Assembly (NCBI GenBank): GCA_019973155.2
Contig: BPQB01000047.1
Span: forward strand, 186,001-250,000
Source of the DNA: Phanerochaete sordida
Taxonomy: Eukaryota; Basidiomycota; Agaricomycetes; Polyporales; Phanerochaetaceae
DNA: 64,000 bases
Direction: 5' to 3'
The position numbers and the translations under genes were made by a program. Under the pieces are notes generated by a model that worked only from the letters and a program-made list of their open reading frames with translations, had not been told where the DNA came from and did not search any database. Positions 11,500 to 22,983 of the stretch are shown one piece after another (within the stretch, counting starts at the first letter, position 1; each line of letters starts with the position of its first letter).

Positions 11500-12550
11500 G
11501 TGTGACGAGCGGCGGTGGAAGTGTGGGATGGGATGTGGCGTTTCGTAGTTGGGGCAGACGTGGAGGATGGTGGCGGACGCGGGGAGGGTACATATGTAGA
11601 CGTGCAGATTGCCATCGCTATGAGCACACCTAGTCGTAAGTCGGGTGCAGACAAGGGACAGCCCCGCGCGGGTCGCCAGCGTGCAGCATCGCGTCGGACG
11701 GGCGCGTGTGGGCGTCTCTGAGCGACACAAGGTTGGACGCTGTACAGCTGCAGCCTTGTGTTGAGATAGACCTCGAGATGTGGGGAAATGTGGCGCCGTG
11801 GGGGCCGTGCGGACCTCCAGGGCGCTGCTCCTGGCTTTCATACGGGGCTGCAGCTCGTGCGGGCGCGCGAAGTTCACGCCAGCTCGCTGTAAGATCTAGC
11901 GTCGTCCGGCCTGACGCGACTATCGCTCATGCGTCGCATAGTCCAAGATTCGCCTGTGCATTGCGAAGAGCCTGAGGCTGTGCCGTCCGAGCGCCGTCGT
12001 GCGCATACGGCAGAGGTCTGTCCAGCCACAGTGAGCTAGGCTACTGAACCAAGTGGCTGCTGTCAGGTCCTACCAGGCAAGGACGCACCGTTTCCCTTTA
12101 CGCATTCAACTCATGCCCAGCCCCAGCGCCGGAACGCGCAATGGAGACGCCAGACGGCCCAGGCAGCGCGTGAGTACCCAGTAGTACTGCGTCCCCGGAC
12201 GCCCCGCACGGCGCGCGTCGAGCGGGGCCGACCCTCCAGGCCCTGGATGTCCTAGGAGCTGCCGGCATATAGCGATCGCTAGGGAATGTGCGGCATAGTC
12301 AGGGAGAGCGTCGAAGAGATGTCAGCTAGGTCGGCGCGTTGGGTCGCCGTCCCAGCAGATGGCGGGAGAGAAGGAGCGTCGGGCGCCTGCCCGCCAAACC
12401 GACCCCGGCGTCGCGCCGTGCCCCTGGTCCTGGGTCGCCGCACCGCACTTGCGCAGGCGGCTCCCGCAGCGGGATGCCTCTCGCGCTCACAAGCAAATTA
12501 TTGGATCCAACCCAACGGCGTAAACAACGACATGAACAAACAAATAAGAG
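11500..12550. other. No gene recognised
   Basis: Mixed-composition DNA with only short overlapping frames on both strands. No motif or repeat stands out. Confidence 0.3.
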
Positions 12551-12552
12551 CG

Positions 12553-13206
12553 TTACGAAGGTACAATACAACTCCCCGAGCAACACCAAGTCGACGGCAC
12601 CTCTCTGCAGTCGCCACACCGCCAGCGCACCCACTCAGGCTCGGCCCTGTCGAGCACGTCTACCGCAAAGCTCGCGAGCAGGCCCCAGTTGTATCGTGTC
12701 TCGAGCTCGGCGTCCCATCTCTCTAGGCTCGGATCCGGCGCCCACAGCGCGTTTTCTGCGTCCTCGCTCAAGCCAGAGGCGGTGCCGGGAGGCGCATTTA
12801 CGAGTGCGCGGCCCAGCTGGACGGTGTAGGAGACGATGGACGTGCGGACGCCGTTGTCTGTAAAGCGCTCTTCGGTTCTGGTGATTCCTGAGGATGATTG
12901 TACGCTGGCTACTGCTGTGGCGTCCGAGTCGATGTCCGATATAGAGGCCTCGGAGCCGTACGTGGCGGCGTTGGATGCGTTTTCTACTAAGTCGTCGGCC
13001 TCCTGGCAGATGCGTCGACTGTTGCAAAAGGATGTTGGAGCGTCCCCCGAGGCCGCTTTGGCCTTGAGTTTCCACGTGGGACGTTTGCGTGGCGGGGAGC
13101 TAAACAACAGGAGCGTGCCCGAGGGCGTGAAGTGCCCAAACTCTTCGAAAATCAGCATGTCCAGAGGTGTGTCGTGCGCGAGAGGTTGTGTGGGACACCT
13201 CGCCAC
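12553..13206 (-). CDS. Hypothetical protein, 217 residues
   Basis: An open minus-strand frame of 217 residues starts at 13206, with an alternative ATG at residue 17 (MLIFEEFGHF). It is the longest frame in this interval. It has an ordinary amino-acid composition, an acidic low-complexity middle (SDIDSDATA) and a tail with paired cysteines (WRCGDCREVPSTWCC). I do not recognise a family. No signal peptide or membrane segment is visible. It lies head-away from the nucleotidase gene to its right. It could be one exon of a longer gene, or a spurious frame; transcript evidence would decide. Confidence 0.45.
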   Translation of the reverse strand: MARCPTQPLAHDTPLDMLIFEEFGHFTPSGTLLLFSSPPRKRPTWKLKAKAASGDAPTSFCNSRRICQEADDLVENASNAATYGSEASISDIDSDATAVASVQSSSGITRTEERFTDNGVRTSIVSYTVQLGRALVNAPPGTASGLSEDAENALWAPDPSLERWDAELETRYNWGLLASFAVDVLDRAEPEWVRWRCGDCREVPSTWCCSGSCIVPS

Positions 13207-13209
13207 GAT

Positions 13210-14200
13210 ACTCGTGGCCAGTTATATGCGCGACTTTTGCGAGAAAAGAGAAAAGGCGACGTCCTCTTGAACATAGCAACGACGCGCACAGCGTCGCACC
13301 TCACTCGTGCGCACGCTACCAGCAACGCGGCGCGCCCAGCTTTGCGCCACAGTCCCGTCGCGCGCGACGCACAGCCTCCTGGCTTCGAGTTGGGAGCAGT
13401 GTATCTGTCAATCCTGGCCCGGCTGCACGAGAGATCTTCGTACGTCACCGCCGCACTGCCAACACACAAGCGATACAGGCGCAGTAGCGAAAGAAGCCGT
13501 TCAGTTTGCGAGTCACGGTTGTGCCTGGTAGGACGTTACCAAAAGAGAGTGCGAAATGTAGCTGGTCCGCGATAAGCGTAGGCGTGGTAAAGCGTCGCTT
13601 GCCTGAGCGGATGAGGACATTGGGTATGGTATGTGGCGCTGGGGTGTCCTGGATTCTTTGCGCTTTGTTAAGGCTGGGCGATGGCCCTGGTGACCCAAGT
13701 CAACGGCAGGTGCGCTTGTGTCGAAACGACGCAATCTGAGGAGGTACTTTGGGTCTCTATTCCGGGATACGGCAAGGATACGTAGCGTTTCGGTGCGCAA
13801 GAAGATATATTCGACCCTACCAGACTTGCACTTATCACCCTTGCCTCTACAGCAGAACCTGAGCTGACCGCACGGCGACAATCTGGTGGCGATTCGGTAT
13901 TGTACCATGCGCGGGACCAGGTTCCACGCACCTCCTCGATACAACAGCGAACGACTCGAGAGACATTACAGCCAATTCCAGATACGCTGTCAAGGTCTGA
14001 GTAAGACTGAAGCCAGGATATGGAATAGAGGTGCAAATCCAGGACGAAGATTGGCTGGCGTGCGCTGGCGCCGGATGCGGACGAGACGTTCCCACGAGAT
14101 TTCGTCACCGTGCGGCAATCCTCTTTGCGCTACTCGTCGACGACGATGTTGCTGCAGGCCATTTTAAAGCCCTCGACGGTGACCTTCTCCCCCACACCAC
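13210..14200. other. No gene recognised
   Basis: Short overlapping frames only. TTTTAAAG at about 14161-14168, 37-44 bp before the next gene's ATG, may be its core promoter element. Confidence 0.3.
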
Positions 14201-14204
14201 TCTC

Positions 14205-15466
14205 ATGTCTCAGCAATACGAGGCCGAACAGCAGGTCGCCGTCGCCGCGGTGCGCCGGGCGTGTGCGCTGACCGCGTCCGTCTTCAACACCCTCGTCAAG
14301 AACGAGACCCTAACCAAGGAGGACAAGAGCCCTGTCACCAGTGCGTTGCCCTCACTTCAACACCCCATACCCATGCTGACATGACACAGTCGGCGACTAC
14401 GCCGCGCAGGCCGTCATCAACACCATCCTCAGCCGCGCGTTCCCGCAGGACCCCATCGTCGGCGAAGAGGACGCGGGTGACCTCCGCGCAGACAACGGCG
14501 CCGCCCTGCGTTCGCGCATCGTCGAGCTCGCAAACGAGTCGCTCACGGCGCCGCTGCAGCCGGGCGAGACGGAGGAGTGGGGAATCGGGCCTGGGCACGC
14601 ACAAAGCCCAGAAGAGCTCATGAACATCATCGACCGCGGGAACTACGGCGGCGGGCGGACGGGACGTGCGTGGCGCTCCTCTGTCCGAAAGACCTAACGC
14701 TGACGTGACGCAGGCTTCTGGACGCTCGACCCCATCGACGGCACGAAGGGCTTCCTCCGCGGCGAGCAGTATGCCGTCTGTCTCGCGCTCATCCAGGATG
14801 CGCGCGTTGAACTCGGCGTCATCGGCTGCCCAAACCTCCCCGCGGACCCCTCCGCCCCTTCCGGCGCGCGCGGCGCCATATTCGTCGCTGCGCGCGGGCG
14901 CGGCGCCTGGCAGCTCCCGCTCTCCCCCGCCGACACAACGCCGCCCACCCGCCTCACGATCCCGACATTCGCGGCAGACCAGCTGAACCTGCTCGAGAGC
15001 GTCGAGAAGGCGCACGCAAAGCTCGCGCTCAACGACCGCGTCGCGCGCACGCTCGGTGTCACGCGCCCGCCGACGCGCATGGACAGCCAGGCGAAGTACG
15101 CCGCGCTCGCGCGCGGCGACGGCGGCGTCTACCTGCGCCTGCCCGTCGGCTCGGGCTACCGCGAGAAGATTTGGGTGCGTCCCCTCCCTCTCCCCCTGCC
15201 TCCCGCCCCTCTTGCCGTGCCGTGGATGCTGACGCTGCACACAGGACCACGCGCCCGGCTCCGTGCTCGTCGAGGAGGCCGGCGGGCGCATCACCGACTC
15301 GCGCGGGCAACCCCTCGACTTCGGCCTCGGGCGCACGCTCGGCGAGAACTTCGGCGTCGTCGCGGCAGGTAAGGGCGTCCATGCGCGCGTGCTCGAGGCT
15401 GTGCAGGCCGCGCAGGAGGAGGAGGCACGCGAGGAGGCTGCGGAGAAAGCTAAGGAGGCGCAGTGA
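14205..15466 (+). CDS. MET22: 3'(2'),5'-bisphosphate nucleotidase (MET22/HAL2 type)
   Basis: Four exons (14205-14340, 14390-14665, 14714-15174, 15245-15466) give 364 residues. The family is the Mg-dependent, Li-sensitive inositol phosphatase fold that removes the 3' phosphate from PAP, a by-product of sulfate assimilation. The metal-binding motifs are all present: EEDAG near residue 67, then FWTLDPIDGTKGF formed across the second intron, and WDHAPGSVLVEEAGG formed across the third. TIGDYAAQ after the first intron is the usual N-terminal family motif (DKSPVT before it). Length matches the yeast enzyme. The C-terminus ends in a Glu/Ala/Lys-rich helix not needed for catalysis. PAP phosphatase is favoured over inositol monophosphatase by the WTLDPIDGTKGFLRG form of the motif. 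Probably cytosolic. Confidence 0.93.
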
Positions 15467-15469
15467 GGT

Positions 15470-15674
15470 GCAGCCCCTCCCCGAAAGAAGTCACGTATTG
15501 CTTACATATGTTCTGTAGTTTGTAGCTTGGAATGATCTTTGTGCGTTATGTATCGCCCGTTGAACACGTATCCCCGACTTGTCGTCGGCGCAGGCTGTGC
15601 TTGCTGCCCAGGTCGCTGTCCGATGGCCAGTTTTCCGGCTTTTCGAGACGTCATTCATTTCCCGCCACTCAAGG
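15470..15674. other. 3' flank of the nucleotidase gene
   Basis: No gene seen; leads into the tandem-repeat block. Confidence 0.3.
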
Positions 15675-18130
15675 TTTGACAAGGGTGCGTTTTCCGTTTC
15701 CACGGTCCCGATCATCTAGCCGCTCGCGTGGACTCCACGGCGCCCGCAGTCAGTATTCCTAGGAGCCGCGCCACGTCCAGCACAGCCGCAGCTCTTCGTT
15801 CTGACATCCCACGACTATGCCTGGGCCACGCTCGTGTGGATCCTGCACATTGACAGGGTGCGGGCTGTTGGCGAGAGACCCATGCGATGTCCGAGTAGGG
15901 CAGGTCGTTTGCGAGAGCCGGCTGCCGCAGATTCTCCAGGTGCGCAGACTCTGTCCTCGCCCCTCACGTTCTGCTGGACGATAATTTTGTGTGGACGCTA
16001 GGACGTGCTGGGCTTATCCTCTGCGCCGTCTGCGCCGCTGGAAGAGGCGTTTCGCCATTTCTGGAAATAGCTCTCGGAGAGTCGGCGGCCGTACAGCTGC
16101 ACCGCCTCATACCGGGGGTGACGCAAATCATGCGCGTTTCGCCGTCCGACGACGATCGCCCTCCTGTGGAACGAGCGGTGCGCGGTTCTCGGGATATCGT
16201 GAGGTAACATGTCGTGTCTGATAACTGTGGCCTTCCTTGATAGCTGTGCCTCAGGTGCTGGCTAGGGTCCTCAGGTCCTTCAGGCCTGGTAACGTATCGT
16301 ATCTGATAAATTCGGCTTTCGTTGGTAAGATGTGGATAGCTGACTAGGGCGTCCAGACGCAGGCGGAAAGTCACAGCAGCGCATTTCGCAAGTTTTCCTT
16401 CGACAGGAACAGCCAAGTTCACGCGCCCTGTCAAGAGTAGGAGATGCCGACGGGTACATGGAAATTGTGCGTTTATTTGAGAGTTTTTTTAGAACCTGAA
16501 AGTCTGTTTATGCCAGGCTAGTCGGGCTCATTTGACAAGGGTGAAGCTGTCCACTGCACGATCTCTAGCTCGCGTGGGTTTCACAATGCCCACAATAATC
16601 GGAATAATTTAAACTTTGATCAGGTCCGCCAGTATTCCTAGGACATCCTAGGACCCGCGCGCTGCGTACCGGACAGCCACAGCTTTTCGTCCTACCATCC
16701 CGCGACTATGCCTGGGACACGCCAGCGTCGATCCAGCGTACTTACAGGGAGGCACATCTGTGCGCGAGAGACCCACGTGATGTCCCAACAGAGCAAATCG
16801 TTCGCGAGAGCCGGCTCGCGCGGATTCTCTAGGTGCGCATATTCTGTGTTCGCCCCTCATATTCTGTAGATCACCGATCTCGTGGAGATCCTAGGACCCT
16901 CGAGCGCGCGCCGGCGCGCCATGACTGCCGCAGGGCCACATGACAGACGTATCAGGCCTGTCCTTTGCGCTGTCCGCGTCGCGGGAAGAGGCGTTTCGCC
17001 ATTTCTGGATGGGGCTGTTGGAGGCCGCACTGCCGCACGGGCTCCAGACCTGACAGCGCGCAAATCATGACGCATGAGCGCGGATGCCGGTGGCTAGGGT
17101 CCTCCAAGTATTCCTTCCGCAATGTATCTGGGCGTCCAATGACGGTCGCCCTCCTGCGGAACGAATGGTAGGCGTCTCTCGGGATATCGTCAGGTAAAAT
17201 GCCGTATCTAATAATGTTAGCCTTCGTTAATAAGTGCGCCTCGGGTACTGGCGAGGGTCTTCTGATCCTTCTCGAGTCGTCCCGTTACGTGCTATGGGCC
17301 GTGAGCGCATTCTTCAGGCCTGGTAACATATCGTATGTGATAAATTCGGCTTTCGTTGACAGGGCGTGATTCGGCTTTCGTTGACAGGGCGTGGGTGGCT
17401 GACTAGGGTGTCTAGACGCAGGCGGAAAGTCACAGCAGCGCATTTCGCGAGTTTTCCCTGGACAAGAACATCCAAGCAGGAGATGCCCGCAGGTACGAGG
17501 AAGTTGTGCGTTTATTTGAGGAATTTGTCCAAAAACCGAGAGTTTGTTTGTGCCACGCTTGTCGAGCTCCTGCCCTTTGTCATGTACATCTGATTAGACA
17601 CTTGCCACGTCGAGTCGGTAATGCTCATACTGATATCCGAGCTGTAGGGATGTTCCTAGAACGACCAGGTCGGGCAAGAGACCGATGGGCTGATCCGATT
17701 GCTCCTTCGCGAGAGCAGTCACGCGCAACGTTGGACAATAGCAGCAGGTACGCATCATACTCGCTTGTCATCTATCTTGTACACGCTACCTACCTTGCGC
17801 AGACGACTGGCGCGGACGTCCAAGTGAGCAGGACGCCGGGCCTGCCAAGTCCCACGCGACCGTCATCCATCTCAGGACCGCGACAGCATTATGCCCTGCC
17901 CGATTTGCACACGCCGCTGGGAGAGGCGGTTCACTGCTTTTGGGTAGAGCTACCCGAGGTCGTGGGGCCCTGTCCGATGTACTCAGGACGCAAGCCATGG
18001 ATATATCACGCCGTCAATTTTTGGCTAGGGTCCGAGCGTTTAGAAGTCTTCCACCTCAGCGTTGGGTGTTGTTGGTGCATGGATGCGACACGGCCCGGTA
18101 CGTTGGCTTCTTTTTCTTCGTGTGACTAGT
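15675..18130 (+). repeat. Diverged tandem direct repeat, two clear units and a weaker third
   Basis: Unit A (about 15675-16530) and unit B (about 16531-17560) share, in the same order, TTTGACAAGGGTG, CAGTATTCCTAGGA, CGACTATGCCTGGG, GCGTTTCGCCATTTCTGGA, CTCGGGATATCGT, GCCTGGTAAC and a long conserved block ending GGCGGAAAGTCACAGCAGCG. A third stretch (about 17560-18130) keeps only scattered matches, such as CCGCTGGGAGAGGCG. The units do not hold a continuous reading frame. Inside unit B a 25-base word is duplicated in tandem (17344-17368 and 17369-17393). Nature of the repeat (satellite, decayed element) is unknown. Confidence 0.75.
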
Positions 18131-19980
18131 GTGGCGTACGCATGCCTTATCCGGAAACTCATTTGGTAGGAATTCATAACTGGACGACGTCATCCTATTC
18201 CCGAACGCCATGTTCTGGTCCGCAGTAAAGTTACGTCGGCAATGCGGCAGTCAGCGACTGTGCAACCAAAAAATGAGACACGCGATTCATAGTTCCACTA
18301 CGACAAACGGAGACAAAACACATCATCGTTGAGGCGAAAGGCACCAACAGGTATGTAGCAAATTAAGAATTCATATTCTCCTCACCCGCACTCAATATCA
18401 GAGAACGTATTCATGCAACGCATTCAGGCCTCACGTCGCGATAAATCATACCATGTGACGTTGACGTCTGGTCGGCCATCCTCGCACTTCGGGCGGACTG
18501 GGGGTGCCTGTCGCCTCTCGAAAGAGCATTTTTCGGCCACTGCCCATCATCCTTCAACAAGTTAACTATACGTCTGATAGCCACCACATCCCAGCTCAGA
18601 GGGTGAGTGTTGACATGATGCTGTCGGTAACGCTAGGTTTCTGCTGATTGGGGCTTCCCGCGTCTGCATCGGAAAGTCTTGACAGTGCAGACAAGTAGAC
18701 CTACACAGACAGCCGTTCAGATCGTTCTAGAGAATAGGAGGAATGAAGGTATGAGAAATAATGGAGTGTTTTCCATCAGAGTACGGTCGTGTCTGGCATG
18801 TCGCCTTTCCGACTTCCGTCCTAGCCCATAGTTCCGCGACACATGCTCACGTCAAATCGGCTATCCTCATACCACAGACTGCTACATTTTTGCGACTATC
18901 TCTCCCTGAACGCCCTCTATCCGGCAAGTCGGGCGAAAGACCGAGGTCTCGGCGTCACCGGGCGCGGCGATGCCTGGACGCTGACCAAGCCCGGCCCAGC
19001 TACGTCTCCCTTTCCTACACTGGCTGCTGCGTGTTCATTTCTCTACCATTGATCCCCTCCAGAAAGTCCTCGACAACTTCGAGACGGACCACCTGAGCGT
19101 CTCATTTTTGTCCTCATAGACGGCGGTTATGGGCATTTTCATCGGCATGACTCCGAGTCATTACAACGTTCGGCGCAGGCGGACAATTCTGTGCGTGTAC
19201 ACTTCTTCATGGTGCGACCTTCGCTACTGTTTGGCAAGTGAAGCGCTGTGCACCGTCATTCAGGCGTCGATGGATATCTTTCATGTGGGCTAGTTGGACC
19301 TATGGCCTACGCTCGTCACACGTAACAGGGTCTAAATGCACTATTTTACGGGATTCTGCTATGTTACCTGTAGCGCTTCGGTGTTCCTACACAGGCGAAC
19401 GTGTACCTGGTTTATCCTGGGAAGCAGTCAGCAGTACGTTCCTATCATGGGAATTGGAAAGATCCCACGCTGTTCCCAGAAGGTAAGTTACGACTGCTCT
19501 CTTCCAAGTCCCAACGGCCACGTAAAAGAATATGCATTATACCTAGACCTTCGCGTGCCTATCTCCGCTGCGATAGCGCCCATCGATAAAAGGTTAATGC
19601 AGTGTAGGTACAGCGCGGCATGGCGTTGAATGTTCTCGTTGTCCAGAATTCCAAGATATCACCAAGTGACCACAGGGTTCCGTGGTACTCGATGAGAATA
19701 TCGTTGTGCCTACGCGGTCCATACGCCATGATGAAGTCACCAACACCACACCATGAGGGTTGAATCCATCACTGTGTTTGGAAGGTGCGGCAGTGTGAAT
19801 ATTCACTTCTTTCGACCATGTCCACTCATTCATGATTTCTGGCCGAGCGACGACGGTATATAGCCAACGTTCCTACACTGTAGACCTGCTTATCGCGTGT
19901 GTGTCTCCCAGTGATTTGGTACGCCATGGCTTTCTTACTGTGAATATCGTGCTCACCCTCTGCTAGACACGCGCATCTGT
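18131..19980. other. No gene recognised
   Basis: Lower-GC DNA with short scattered frames; nothing supported. Confidence 0.35.
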
Positions 19981-19986
19981 ACCCGA

Positions 19987-20628
19987 ATGACCGCAACGCA
20001 TCACCCCAAGTTTTACCCCGATTACATCACGAAGAGAAAGAGTCGATGCTCTCAGCTCTTGCGGCCTGGGTCCAGCGCGCATGCCATCGCAGAGCGCGTC
20101 AGCCAACGCAGGCGAACTGCACTACATTTTACTATCAAGCTGGTAGAAAGCGCGCTCCCGGGGGAGCACGGACATGTGTTCAACAGGGCGAGGCAGCAGG
20201 TCGATTCGTCCCGCATGTCTCCGCTGTCGGACCGCTTCTCGTGCATTCTCGTCTGGCCAGACGAACAGCCCTCTCCTCCCGGGGAGCTTTGGACCGACCA
20301 CAACACCGACCTGCTTTACGCCAACGCTCGACGCCCTATCCCGCTCTTCCAGCAGCGTGCCGGATCCAAGCTGTTCGAGTTCCGCGGCTGCTACCGTATC
20401 ATCGGCTGGGTGTGGCGCCAGGAGGGGCACAAGGACGTACGCTCCTACGTGGAATATCTTCAGCGGGCACAGCCCGATAAGCCTGAGAGCCATTGGAGGG
20501 CTATGCTCGCACACGAGTGGGCGAGAGTTGATCTAGAGCGAGTTCTGGATCCCATATTATCTGGTGATATACGCCATCCCTACGTTAGACGATATGCGTG
20601 GAGAATCCTCCCCAGAACGTATCTTTGA
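19987..20628 (+). CDS. Hypothetical protein, paralogue of the gene at 22257
   Basis: A single-exon frame of 213 residues starting at the ATG at 19987. Its middle and C-terminal parts align with the 223-residue protein encoded at 22257-22928. Shared features in order are ALPGE...H.F.RA near residues 52-63, PL.D.F..I, ELWT, ANA.RP.PLFQ, a Y-R-I block after an aromatic-rich stretch (YRIIGW here), and a C-terminal W..ML..EWARV.L..V.DP. That two diverged frames keep the same motif order argues both are or were coding. No catalytic or membrane motif is visible. The pattern recalls basidiomycete domains of unknown function such as DUF6697, but this is only an impression. Lies just left of the BTB cluster. 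Confidence 0.6.
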   Translation: MTATHHPKFYPDYITKRKSRCSQLLRPGSSAHAIAERVSQRRRTALHFTIKLVESALPGEHGHVFNRARQQVDSSRMSPLSDRFSCILVWPDEQPSPPGELWTDHNTDLLYANARRPIPLFQQRAGSKLFEFRGCYRIIGWVWRQEGHKDVRSYVEYLQRAQPDKPESHWRAMLAHEWARVDLERVLDPILSGDIRHPYVRRYAWRILPRTYL

Positions 20629-20639
20629 GTTTTAGCTGC

Positions 20640-22250
20640 TGGATCTTTCACACTGAACTGTATCAACATCGTATTACATAGTTAGTCGACGGTCATAATC
20701 GACGATCAGTGACATTGACACACCTGCCCACCGGTGGCCCCGCGCGAACGCCCCGCCCTCCGCCTGGTTCGTCCATCAAACATCACACCTGTTACCACGC
20801 ATCTACCTGAGATAATTGCTGTTAAGTCGTGCAAATACAGGAGAACCTGACAGGATAACGCACCTGCAGCAGCCGTCGCGCAACACGCCGTTATATCGAT
20901 GGCACGTGGATGGGCTCTACTTAGGAGAGGGACGTTGCTGCCCGTCGATGGAAGCGTTTACACAGAAGCTACAGTACAAAGCAAAATCAGCCAGGGACAA
21001 GAATATTTCGAAGAATATTTTGAACGGCTAGTACGTACCTCTTAGAGTCTTCGTCTGTGCCCCGCTCGAGTGGAGGTCTCTGACGACCTCAGACAAATGC
21101 GCGTAACATGGGTAGCCCAGGGAGCGCGGATGACTCGCGATTGGGGACGCATCGCGTAGAGCGTGCCATCGAAAGTATGCAAGAAGGGGACAGATAAGTG
21201 ACCTGAGGACTACACTCGGCGTACGCTGGAGCTGTTATGTATATACCACTTATAACGAGGCATTAGCCTGCTGGTGTGCGCAGCATAAGAGTTTGAAAGA
21301 CGTACTATGACGTTTCAGTCTGGGCCAAGGGCATCCGAATCTCATACTGCGGGTTCTATATAGCAATGACCAACGCTATGGCACACACAGTGCTCCTACC
21401 TATGCCGAGCGACGAGCTTCTTATGGTATATCCAAGGAGAAAATGGTATGTACAGCACACCGTAGATCAATTGAAAGGGGGAATTATTGGTGAACCGACG
21501 TGAAGCCGAGCCTCCCGTGCGCTCCGATATTGGTATTGAAGCCCGAGGCCTGGTGTTAGAGATCCCACGAGGCGGCGTCTGTACCCTGCAATCTGCTTCC
21601 AGTCTCACCGTGAGCATGAGGCCACCTAACGGTATACGAAGACAATCGCGAGTGATAGCGCTCATACTATCATCTCATCCCTGAGAGGCTATCTTCGCGG
21701 CGGCAAATCCCCGCGACTGCCACCTCAGACTCACTGTACAGTTTCAGTTATATTATCGGAGCTACCCGCAGAGGGTAACTTAAAGTTTAGTTCCTAGTGA
21801 GATCGGAGACGCACTGTCCGGTGAGGTAATTAATGACATCGCCTTGCACTGCGTCGGCTTCAAATGCTTTTTTATCGTATGGTGTCTGGTGCGTCGTAGG
21901 CAGCATCGTAATGAATGAAGGGGGTCGCGCGTAATGCGATATGATGAGTATCAGGATAACAAATTTGCATCAACGGAGGACGCCTACAATTGCGAAAAAG
22001 TAAGGTTTGGGCGGTGATATACCATTGACTGCTTGCAGGTAGATGACAGAATTGGTCGAGCATAGGACATACGACATATATATGGTGTGAAGGTTTTCAC
22101 CATTACTCACGGAGAAGGAGCATAATGCAAGCTATCGTTCATGACGCGCTTTGCGGGGCGCCCATCTGCTGGTGTACGTCGCCTAACGCACCTTGGATCT
22201 CATAGTTGCATCCACGACGGCGATAAGCGACACACAAAGCAGGTGAGGAC
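20640..22250. other. No gene recognised
   Basis: About 1.6 kb between the two paralogues without a supported frame. No repeat seen. Confidence 0.35.
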
Positions 22251-22256
22251 ACGGCC

Positions 22257-22928
22257 ATGTATTCAGTTCGATCGAAGGTCGATCGCTCAGCGATCGACCG
22301 CAGCTCGCCACCGCCGAAATACGTGCCGCGCTTCAAGCGCGACCCCAACGCCGTGCCCAACGCCGTGCCCAGCTTCAAGCTATACACACAACATGAGATC
22401 GCAGAAGCGCTTCCCGGCGAGGGGAATCACACGTTCACGCGGGCATACGCCCCTGTGGTCGACCCGTCTGCCGATCGGTCGGCATCGAGCGACATAATTA
22501 CTGACGGGGACGACGGCACCACCACTGTCGCGACGCCGCCACGCCCTCTAGCGGACACCTTCGCGCGAATCATGGTGCACGCCAACGCGCACATCGCGCC
22601 GCCCAAAGAGCTCTGGACGCGCTACAACATCGCGCAGCTCGCCGCGAACGCAGGCCGCCCGCTCCCGCTCTTCCAGGAGAGCGCCGCGGGGCGTCACAAG
22701 TTCGGGTACGTGGGGTGGTATCGCATCGTGCGCTGGAACGTATGCAAGGGAGGGAGCGCAGAGGTGCGGGCGTTCGTGGCGAAGAGGAGGGTGTCGCAGG
22801 CGGACATGCCCCGCGAGTACTGGGCGGGCGTCCTCGGGCAGGACTGGGCGAGGGTTCAGCTGGATAAGGTGGACGATCCTGCGTTCGGTAATCCGATGGT
22901 GCAGAAGACGGCGGCTTCATCCCAATGA
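22257..22928 (+). CDS. Hypothetical protein, paralogue of the gene at 19987
   Basis: A single-exon frame of 223 residues in the same orientation as its paralogue 2.3 kb to the left. Residues about 47-60 contain EALPGEGNHTFTRAY, and the core reads PLADTFARIM, ELWTRYN, ANAGRPLPLF, GWYRIVRW, then a charged helix, EYWAGVLGQDWARV and LDKVDDP. The protein is GC-rich at third codon positions, as are the secure genes here. An internal near-repeat, PNAVPNAVP, lies at residues 31-39. An insertion of about 25 Asp/Thr/Ser-rich residues (70-95) is absent from the paralogue. Function unknown. No signal peptide or membrane segment. The stop is about 55 bp before the end of the convergent BTB gene on the minus strand. 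Confidence 0.65.
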   Translation: MYSVRSKVDRSAIDRSSPPPKYVPRFKRDPNAVPNAVPSFKLYTQHEIAEALPGEGNHTFTRAYAPVVDPSADRSASSDIITDGDDGTTTVATPPRPLADTFARIMVHANAHIAPPKELWTRYNIAQLAANAGRPLPLFQESAAGRHKFGYVGWYRIVRWNVCKGGSAEVRAFVAKRRVSQADMPREYWAGVLGQDWARVQLDKVDDPAFGNPMVQKTAASSQ

Positions 22929-22983
22929 TGGGGGTAAACAATGATGACTAGGAAATGCGTGCACTCTGATGTGTGAATATTAG

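Noticed and set aside
17344..17393. Two adjacent 25-bp repeats considered as a CRISPR-like array
   Set aside because: There are only two contiguous copies with no spacer, and the genome is eukaryotic.
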